From Allolobophora icterica (Eukaryota; Annelida; Clitellata; Crassiclitellata; Lumbricidae): 64,000 bases of DNA. Numbering within the stretch: the first letter of the stretch is position 1; the number at the start of each line of letters is the position of its first letter. The notes under the pieces were generated by a model that saw only the letters and a program-made list of their open reading frames with translations, was not told the origin of the DNA and made no database searches. The position numbers and the translations under genes are program-made. Below are positions 58,001 through 64,000 of this stretch, in pieces. Location: NCBI GenBank assembly GCA_963556255.1, contig OY744607.1, positions 53,931,283-53,995,282 of the forward strand. The letters are read 5' to 3'.

Positions 58001-61000
58001 TAATATATCCAATGGCAATAATATATCCAATGGCAATTATAAATCCAGTGGCAGTAATAGCTCCAGTGGCAATAGTCAGTGGCAATAATAGATCCAGTGG
58101 CAATAATAGATAATACAGTCAGTTGCAATAATAGATCCAGTGGCAATAATAGATCCAGTGACAATAATAGATCCAGTGGCAATAATAGATTCAGTGACGA
58201 TAATAGACCCAGTGCCAATAATAGATCCAGTGGCAATAACAGACCCAGTGGCAACAGCTCCAGGGCAATACATTCAGTGGCAATAGGTCCAGTGGTAAAC
58301 AGATCTAGTGGTAAGAGACCTAATCGTAATAAACTAAATGGCACTAGATTCAGTGACAATAGCCTGAGTAGCAATACCTCCAGTGGCAACAGATCAAGTG
58401 ACAGGAAAACCATTGGCATTGCAAAAACCGGTTCAAACACTTTAACCATACATTTTAGGGTCAAAGCCGGATGTAGGGAGTAATTTATGTAAGCATTAAG
58501 AAGCAGAGCAGTCCCTTAAACTAGCCCTGAGGCAGCCATGAGTAAGAAGTGTTAGCAACTTCATTTTCTTAACCTTGGCATATGAGGGCGGGTGGCCAAT
58601 CCTCTCACTCACCGTCTCATCTTTCCACCGACAACGTACACGGTCATAATAATAACAATAAGAATAATAAACAGACCTGGTTTTTGTTGTCAGTGGTTAA
58701 ACCATAACCGGTTATGATCCCAGTGTCAATGTCCGTCGTAAACATGAACAGAGACGCAGCCAACTCTTTCACAAGATCCGCGTCGCCCTCAGGAAAAACA
58801 TGGAACTGAAGCAAACAGACATTACATGATTGTTTAATTTTGAAAGTTTACCTTAATAACCATAATTAGTAACTTCTATTGCACTGGTGTCTAATGCACA
58901 AGGCATCAATGGACGGCACACAAAACGAAGCCATAAATGAGGTCCATATCCGGAAGATCAGTCTCCTAAGACAGAAAGGCAGCCTATGGTAGATAAGCAA
59001 GTAGAATAGCGTCCCTGAACGAGGTAAGTTTTAAGTTGAGGACAAAATGGCATAAGCGACTGAGCAGAACGGACAGATACAGGAAGAGAGATATTAAGCA
59101 GAATGGACAGATAGAGGAAGAGTTTCAGAATGTATGCCCAGCAACGGAAAAGAGAGGCAGCAGATAAGCAATTTCAATGGAACTACATGCAAGGATCATA
59201 GGAAACATAAGCAAAACTGAGTTGGATACACAACATAAAAGAGGACGCAACAAGACTTGGACTAACATTGAAAGGAGAACTAGACATAACAAGTGACCGA
59301 GGACAATGGAGATCACTTCTTCGTACCCATCGCCACCAGATGGCTGGCGCCAGAGACTGATGGTGATGATGATGATGAGAGGTGGAAGTGATCCCTAACA
59401 AGCAATGATAAGCTGTGACATTATTATTTTTCCGAATACCATGCCATGGCCTTGCGAGCGATGATTTCTGGTCCTCTGAGAGGCTAGATAAGACCTTCTG
59501 GGCGCCCTCGCCACACATTGTAATTGTAATCTGACATTTATACAGCGCCACTTCAAGAAAAAACTCATCAGTGGTACTCCTGACCCAAAACTGTGAAATT
59601 ACTGTTGAATAGTACAGACTTCAGGCACTTGTGAAACTGTGGAAGGGATAAACTCAGGAGCTCAAGCTGCAGCTATCAAGTAAAGCAATTCCTCTGGTGG
59701 GTCCAACATTGGCAAAGCTGTAGCAGTATGCATACGAGGGACAGTCCAGAGTCCATGGACAGCCGACCAAAAGGTGCCATGACTCAGGACCGAGTAGACA
59801 AGGACAAGAACAGCGGAAGCTGACCTCAATCCACTGAATAGGGAGAGAGACATGGCCTGGCGAAGAGTCCAGAATCAAGACTGCTGGTTAAACGTCATGG
59901 AAACGGCAACAACCTCGGGAGGAGCTCACCAATGATTTCAAAACATCAATCAATCGGAATTTATATAGTGCCCCTTCAAGGACTCTACTCAGAGGCGATC
60001 ACAACCCAGCCCAGACAGAAAACAGTAGTCTTAAGTAACTGGTAGAATGGAGAGGAAAGAACCCTGGGGAGGTGACACAATTAAAATAACATTTCAAGAA
60101 AAGACATATGCATTTAAAATTCGGTAAACATCTGAAAAAACTGCATTACCTTTTTCTCAGAGTCCATCATGACGAGCGGATGCATAAACTGATCATCCAT
60201 CTGCGTCAACATGATCGCATTTATGATCTTGTAGTTGAGGCGTCTGCCCTCAGGTGGTGCCACCTCACTTGGCAAACCAGTTATCGGATGGAAAGAAAAC
60301 ATAAGCGGCAAACCGGAAGCCTGGAAACGATGTACCGAGTAATTTTAATACATACAAAACTGGGCAGTTAAACCATCAACCCACAGAAAATGAGCAATTA
60401 AATCATCAACCCACAGAACTGTGCATTTAAACCATGAAATGTACACAGCTGGGTAGTTAGAAATATCATCGACATACAGAACTGGCCAGATAAATCATAA
60501 GACATAATCAGTAAGTTGAAACCGATTGAGTTAGGGAATTAGACAATTCGTACCTTGTCTCTGCCGAGGACTGTACAGACCGGCTGATGTGGAAAGTGAG
60601 CTGTCGTTCTCTGCACAAACAGCGGCAGAACTTCTCGGTTGAGCCGAACAAACGATCCGAGGTTTGGGTAGAACGTCTTCCAGATGCTCGCTCCTGTGTT
60701 CGTGTCCAGACCAAACACCTGAAACATTTGGATGGAATGCTCCCAAATTTTTTCAGAGCAAGGCCCCCTTACTAAAAGTCATTCAGTCAATGACACCTGG
60801 CCTCAATTTCCTTTATTTTTCTTCCAGTTAATTCTTTATTTAAATAATAATAAATATAATAATATTTAATGATTCTTTCACCTGAGGTACGTGCAATCCC
60901 TCAAGATTTCAAAAATCAGGGATAGCATTATTCTGGGACGGCAAGCAATGATAGTAATAATAAAAAATAGTAATAATGATAGTAATAATAATAAAAATAA

Positions 61001-63795
61001 TAACTAAAATAAAAGTAATAATAATAGCAGTAGTAATAATAGTAATAATAATAATAGTAGTAATAATAATAATAATGATATTAATCTATTGATGTAGTTA
61101 ATAAGTTAACACCTTTCCTGGACTCGTAGCTACGACGATGATCTTGTGGAGGTTGAAGTCATCTCGCGTCAGATACAACTCGTCCAAGATGTCCTCGTCA
61201 TCCGATCCGTCATCCTTGTCCAACTCACCATTCACACCATCCGTGGCACCCAGATGATGGTGATGGCGTGGAATGCGCAGCTTCTGCTTCAGCTGAAGTG
61301 CAAACGTCTGCAAAGAAAACACAATGTTATGCAATGTAATGTTACCCAATGTAAAGCAATGCAATATTATGTAAAGCAATGCAATGTAAAGTCATGCAAT
61401 GCAATGTTATGCAATGTCATGCAATGTAATGTCATGCAATGTAATGTCATGCAATGTAATGTCATGCAATGTAATGTCAAGCAATGCAATGTCATGCAAT
61501 GTAATGTTATGCAATGCAATGTCATGCAATGTAATGTCATGCAATGTCATGCAATGTAATGTTGTGCAATGTAATGTCATGCAATGTACTGTCATGTAAT
61601 GTCATGTGATGTTATGTCATGCAATACAATATTATGCAACATAAGGTAATGCCAAGCAATGTATGTAATATTATGTAATGGCATGTGATGTAATATCACG
61701 GAATGTAATGTCATGCAAATTAATGTCATGCGGGGCAATGTTACACAATGTTACAGAACCAAATAATGTGACATAATGTAGTGATGTAATTTTACGCAAC
61801 GTAATGTTATGTGATTTAAAGTTATGCTATGTAATGTCATGCAACGTAATTCTATGCGATGTACAGGCATGCAATGCAAATGTGAAATAACGTCATGTAC
61901 AGCAGAAAGGTTCAGCAGAACTGAGCCGAGTTGGTATTTAGTTGGAAGGGCAACCAATCGGAATACCAGAGCGCACACTCAGCCATCCATACTTAAGTGA
62001 TTGGTAAATGAATACCAAAGGAAGTTCAACAACTAAAAAGCTTTCTTGTCTTTGAAATGGATGTGTTTGCGTTTTCAACTCAGCCATATGACCTTTGACC
62101 TTGCCACTACCGAGGGGTTTTGTTAAAGGGGTAAAAACAAGTGTATTGCCTTCACCTTTACAAACAATAGACAAGCAGCATCTCAAGCTAGCCCGAGAGG
62201 CAGCCATGGGTACAAAGCATTAGCGACTTCGTTTTCTCAGCCTCTTCATAAGAGGGCAGGTGACCAGGCCTCTCCCTAGTCGTCTCATCTTCCCACTGAC
62301 AGTGTACTTATTATAGCTGGGTTGGCTAGGGGTGCAGGTGAAGCAGAAATTTCAAACCAAATTCCTTCCCTGGTGGGGATTTGAACCCTCGACCTCTCCA
62401 TTTACAGTCCAGCACGCTAACCAGTTATACTTTCGAGCGCCCCATTACAACAATAACACACTGCAACTGTAATAAGAGACTATTATAGCGCCTTATTGAT
62501 GCAGCATTTGAAGAAATACACACCCAGAGCTGTGCAAGCTGTGTGCTGAACCTCTTTAGAAACATCTGGAAAATGTTGTCTACAACATGAGAAACAGAAA
62601 AACATGGCATCACATAACGTGAAACATCGTAACGTGCAGCAACGTAATGTCACATTATAACACGTTTGCACAGGACTAATAATAAAACGTTTCAACAGGA
62701 CTAATAATAACACATTTCAACAGGACTAATAACAACACATTTCAAAAGGACTAATAATAACACATTTCAACAGGACTATAACGCAATTGATCAGAACTAA
62801 TAATAACACATTTGCTAAGGAATAAAAATAACACATTTGCTAAGGACTAAAAATAACACATTTGCTAAGGACTAAAATTAACACATTAATATCATACCTG
62901 CATCACAAAACTGCATTCGATCAATGGATGCTGTCACACAAAGTGTTGGGCGATCGGGCTTTCTCGATCGCTAGTCTAAAGCTTTTGGAATTCACTGCCC
63001 AGTTCACAATTCTTTTATGTAATTTCATGTAATCACAGATTTATACAGCGTCTCTTCACGAGAAACTCATCAGAGGTGCTCTCGACCTAACGATGGAAAC
63101 CAGGCTCGAACAGATTGGTTTTTACGGAATAGAGGTAAAGAAAGACCAAGAAGATCGTGTCGTAAGATGCCAGGTAACCTATTCCAGAAAGTTTTACCAA
63201 CCATAGCGTGTGCTGTGTTGTGGACGTTCTGGCTGGGGAACAACAAGGACACCCTGCGAAGCCCGATCTTCGGCCAGGAATGGATGAGACCGAGACACGC
63301 ATAGGCATAGACTCTGTGGGGGGGGGGCAGCCGGGGCAAGTGCCCCCAATAATTGAGATGGACTGTACATTTAATGCAACAAGTGTAGAATAAATCATCA
63401 AATGCCCCCCAATATTTTGGACAAGTTTACGCCAGTGGAGACACGCAACTCCCTTAAGATAAGATGGAGCACAGCCCACAAGGCAATTACGCGTAAGCAT
63501 TAGGATCTTGTACTCTATGCATTTGTGTATGTCATTGTGATGTCATTCGGGTCTAAACTTAAGAATTACGGTTTTGACCACGAATTCACATGACGCGACC
63601 ATCGTCTGATGTCGTGGGTATTGCGATAACAGCGCTAGAGAAGTCATCAGATTACATCAGAATCATAAAATTTAACATTACCTTTTGTTCCAAATTCGTC
63701 CTCCATCTTAGCCATGATCTGTGACACCGGAAGATCGACCATTTCGACAGATAAAATGCTTGCTAAGGCCTCCTCTCGAGTCCAAAACCCTTTGC
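52796..63795 (-). CDS. EMC1: EMC1, ER membrane complex subunit 1, C-terminal thirteen exons
   Basis: Exons: 63682-63795, 62524-62579, 61113-61307, 60554-60718, 60150-60320, 58677-58805, 57808-57889, 57190-57300, 56710-56828, 55652-55862, 54943-55027, 53941-54089 and 52796-52956 (stop TAA at 52796-52798). They give about 582 residues, against ~990 for human EMC1. The 5' part lies beyond the right edge. EMC1 is the large single-pass subunit of the EMC, which inserts tail-anchored and multipass proteins into the ER membrane. All adjacent exon phases agree. The match to the vertebrate protein is clear from [20 protein letters not shown] to the C-terminus. The donor at 57189 (GTTTCT) is weak. Introns are full of tandem repeats. 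Confidence 0.96.
53035..53400. repeat. Degenerate (TATG)n microsatellite, last EMC1 intron
   Basis: TATG/TGTA words over more than 350 bp. The overlapping His/Tyr-rich and Cys/Val-rich frames are artefacts. Confidence 0.88.
53585..53790 (+). pseudogene. LINE 3'-end relic
   Basis: In one plus frame the sequence reads [20 protein letters not shown] then [14 protein letters not shown]. This is the common C-terminal signature of a LINE ORF2 (a GH.LR...IEG...G.RGRPR motif). It is short and isolated. Confidence 0.6.
54430..54500 (+). repeat. tRNA-derived SINE head
   Basis: A-box-like TAGTGGTTAGCATGC and B-box-like GGGTTCAAATTCCC on the plus strand, followed by CACCTGGGC. It is a good match to the copy at 62310-62450. 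Confidence 0.65.
55370..55610. repeat. (AAT)n-rich microsatellite, EMC1 intron
   Basis: Imperfect AATAATAAT run ending about 40 bp from EMC1 exon 55652-55862. Confidence 0.9.
55652..58805 (-). CDS. EMC1: EMC1 propeller end and conserved C-terminal domain start
   Basis: The exons encode [58 protein letters not shown] with [14 protein letters not shown], then [21 protein letters not shown] and [20 protein letters not shown]. All are recognisable against the vertebrate EHVHSQG, SLNPNLL, HSENWVVYQYWN and ELYEGTEQ segments. This is the region of the family's conserved C-terminal domain (DUF1620). Confidence 0.93.
56570..56725. repeat. Short tandem CCCAGACTTACCACGAC, at an EMC1 donor
   Basis: Seven or so copies of GACCCAGACTTACCAC lie immediately downstream of EMC1 exon 56710-56828. 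The last copy contains the donor itself, because its complement reads GTGGTAAGTCTGGG. Every complete unit therefore carries a donor-like GTGGTAAGTC on the transcribed strand. Confidence 0.7.
57379..57449. repeat. Short palindromic repeat, copy 3 (EMC1 intron)
   Basis: The arms TTAACACTTTAATGATGAG and CTCGTCGTTAAAGTGTTAA flank the same loop as copy 2 (TGCATTGGTTTCCCAGTCGC). Confidence 0.75.
57632..57760 (+). pseudogene. LINE-tail fragment with (GAT)n end
   Basis: The plus strand reads [20 protein letters not shown] then [12 protein letters not shown] and ends in GATGATGATGAC. It parallels 59215-59375 ([10 protein letters not shown] ... GQWRS), so both derive from one LINE family. Confidence 0.55.
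57965..58430. repeat. 18-bp minisatellite, EMC1 intron
   Basis: More than twenty copies of CCAGTGGCAATAATAGAT and variants. The 18-bp unit keeps a plus-strand frame of 134 codons open as (RSSGNN)n and a minus frame as (ATGSII)n. Lying inside an intron, it is not called a gene. Confidence 0.88.
58505..58640 (+). repeat. Dispersed repeat with GAGGCAGCCATG and GCGACTTCNTTTTCTNAGCC
   Basis: It matches 57450-57560 and 62180-62300 over about 120 bp, ending in CACCGTCTCATCTTTCCAC. It is often next to the short palindromic repeat or a SINE head. Confidence 0.65.
58865..59110 (+). repeat. GTCTAATGCACAAGGCATCA family, long copy
   Basis: This copy extends beyond the shared core with AAGTTTTAAGTTGAGGACAA and CATAAGCGACTGAGCAGAAC, also seen at 52215-52270. 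Confidence 0.65.
59215..59375 (+). pseudogene. LINE-tail fragment with (GAT)n end, second copy
   Basis: It reads [10 protein letters not shown], then with a frame change [13 protein letters not shown] sequence, and ends GATGATGATGATGAGAGG. Confidence 0.55.
59525..59640 (+). repeat. TTTATACAGCGCCACTTCAA family copy
   Basis: It contains the core followed by AAACTCATCAGTGGTACTCC. A shorter copy starts at 59960. Confidence 0.65.
60150..63795 (-). CDS. EMC1: EMC1 central part: end of N-terminal half and second lumenal section
   Basis: [20 protein letters not shown] and [14 protein letters not shown] lead into exon 61113-61307. That exon carries [15 protein letters not shown] and an acidic [15 protein letters not shown] before [17 protein letters not shown]. 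Where it differs from vertebrate EMC1 is mainly this acidic linker. [36 protein letters not shown] and [20 protein letters not shown] follow, as in the family. The acceptor of exon 62524-62579 was placed at GTAG 62580-62583, because that keeps phase and gives [12 protein letters not shown]. Confidence 0.92.
60950..61085. repeat. (AAT)n microsatellite, EMC1 intron
   Basis: Imperfect AATAATAGT words ending about 30 bp from EMC1 exon 61113-61307. Confidence 0.88.
61318..61900. repeat. ATGCAATGTAATGTC array, EMC1 intron
   Basis: Pentamer words ATGCA, ATGTA and ATGTC alternate, most often as a 15-bp unit. It is regular to about 61600 and then decays. Several overlapping frames on both strands stay open because of the period and are not genes. 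Confidence 0.88.
62180..62450 (-). repeat. Dispersed repeat joined to a tRNA-derived SINE head
   Basis: The minus strand has the A-box-like AACTGGTTAGCGTGC and the B-box-like GGGTTCAAATCCCC. The body runs leftwards and includes the GAGGCAGCCATG/GCGACTTCGTTTTCTCAGCC segment, so the two may form one SINE. Confidence 0.65.
62630..62890. repeat. ~23-bp tandem repeat, EMC1 intron
   Basis: About ten copies of CACATTTCAACAGGACTAAT followed by AATAA. Confidence 0.85.
63030..63150 (+). repeat. TTTATACAGCG family copy
   Basis: TTTATACAGCGTCTCTTCAC followed by GAGAAACTCATCAGAGGTGC, in the EMC1 intron before exon 63682-63795. Confidence 0.6.
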
Positions 63796-64000
63796 CTACC
63801 ATGAAAATCAATTTTAGAAAAATTACATCAAAGTAAAATTATGACACAGGGAAATCATATCTTTCCATGCTACGAAAAGTTAATTTTAAAAATTAAAAAC
63901 TGATTTAAAAACTTGTTAAACCCAAAAAATCCTAATCTAAATGGAGAATAAAAATAAAACAGTTTGATCTGCCATCACTAAAATTTCAATTTCAAATGAG

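Noticed and set aside
58079..58483. 134-codon Asn/Ser/Arg-rich plus-strand frame
   Set aside because: It is an 18-bp minisatellite in an EMC1 intron, with no flanking splice or start context.
61146..61600. Met/Cys/Asn- and His/Thr/Leu-rich frames on both strands
   Set aside because: They arise from the ATGCA/ATGTA/ATGTC array in an EMC1 intron.
31647..63795. Functional operon-like link between MASTL and EMC1
   Set aside because: They share a strand but are separated by about 8 kb of repeats. No sequence sign of co-transcription was seen, and the genes have unrelated roles.

Overview
This is a metazoan genomic window: split genes with GT-AG introns, abundant SINE, LINE and DNA-transposon copies, long microsatellites, and no bacterial features. 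The three host genes recognised all lie on the minus strand and all match conserved animal proteins. The repeat load and intron sizes suggest a marine invertebrate, perhaps a deuterostome such as an echinoderm. That placement is a guess; the sequence alone does not settle it.

Layout, left to right. 1-8.3 kb: a minus-strand Ty3/Gypsy retrotransposon with an intact 2137-codon gag-pol frame (666-7079). An unidentified open frame follows it downstream (1-453), and a 108-bp minisatellite lies upstream of it. 8.9-13.4 kb: a LINE reverse-transcriptase relic split by a composite hAT-like insertion with a perfect 8-bp target duplication. 14.1-18.2 kb: tandem arrays, including one made of RFX/X-box-like palindromes, and microsatellites. 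21.7-24.4 kb: four exons of a synaptobrevin/VAMP R-SNARE gene, with a hAT relic in one intron. 25.2-30.0 kb: a dense cluster of non-autonomous hAT-like elements, several with exact 8-bp target duplications and some nested in one another and in (TA)n runs.

31.6-44.6 kb: twelve exons of the mitotic kinase MASTL/Greatwall. They cover the split kinase domain and its long middle region; the start-codon exon was not found. 45.9-50.8 kb: more hAT-like elements and palindromic repeats. 52.8-63.8 kb: thirteen exons encoding the C-terminal ~580 residues of EMC1, the ER membrane complex subunit 1; its 5' part lies beyond the right edge.

The host genes do unrelated jobs (vesicle fusion, PP2A-B55 control at mitosis, membrane-protein insertion) and show no sign of acting as one system. 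Exon junctions were set by reading phase, splice consensus and match to remembered family sequences; in almost every case the phases of adjacent exons agree. The most unusual material is in the mobile and repetitive fraction.
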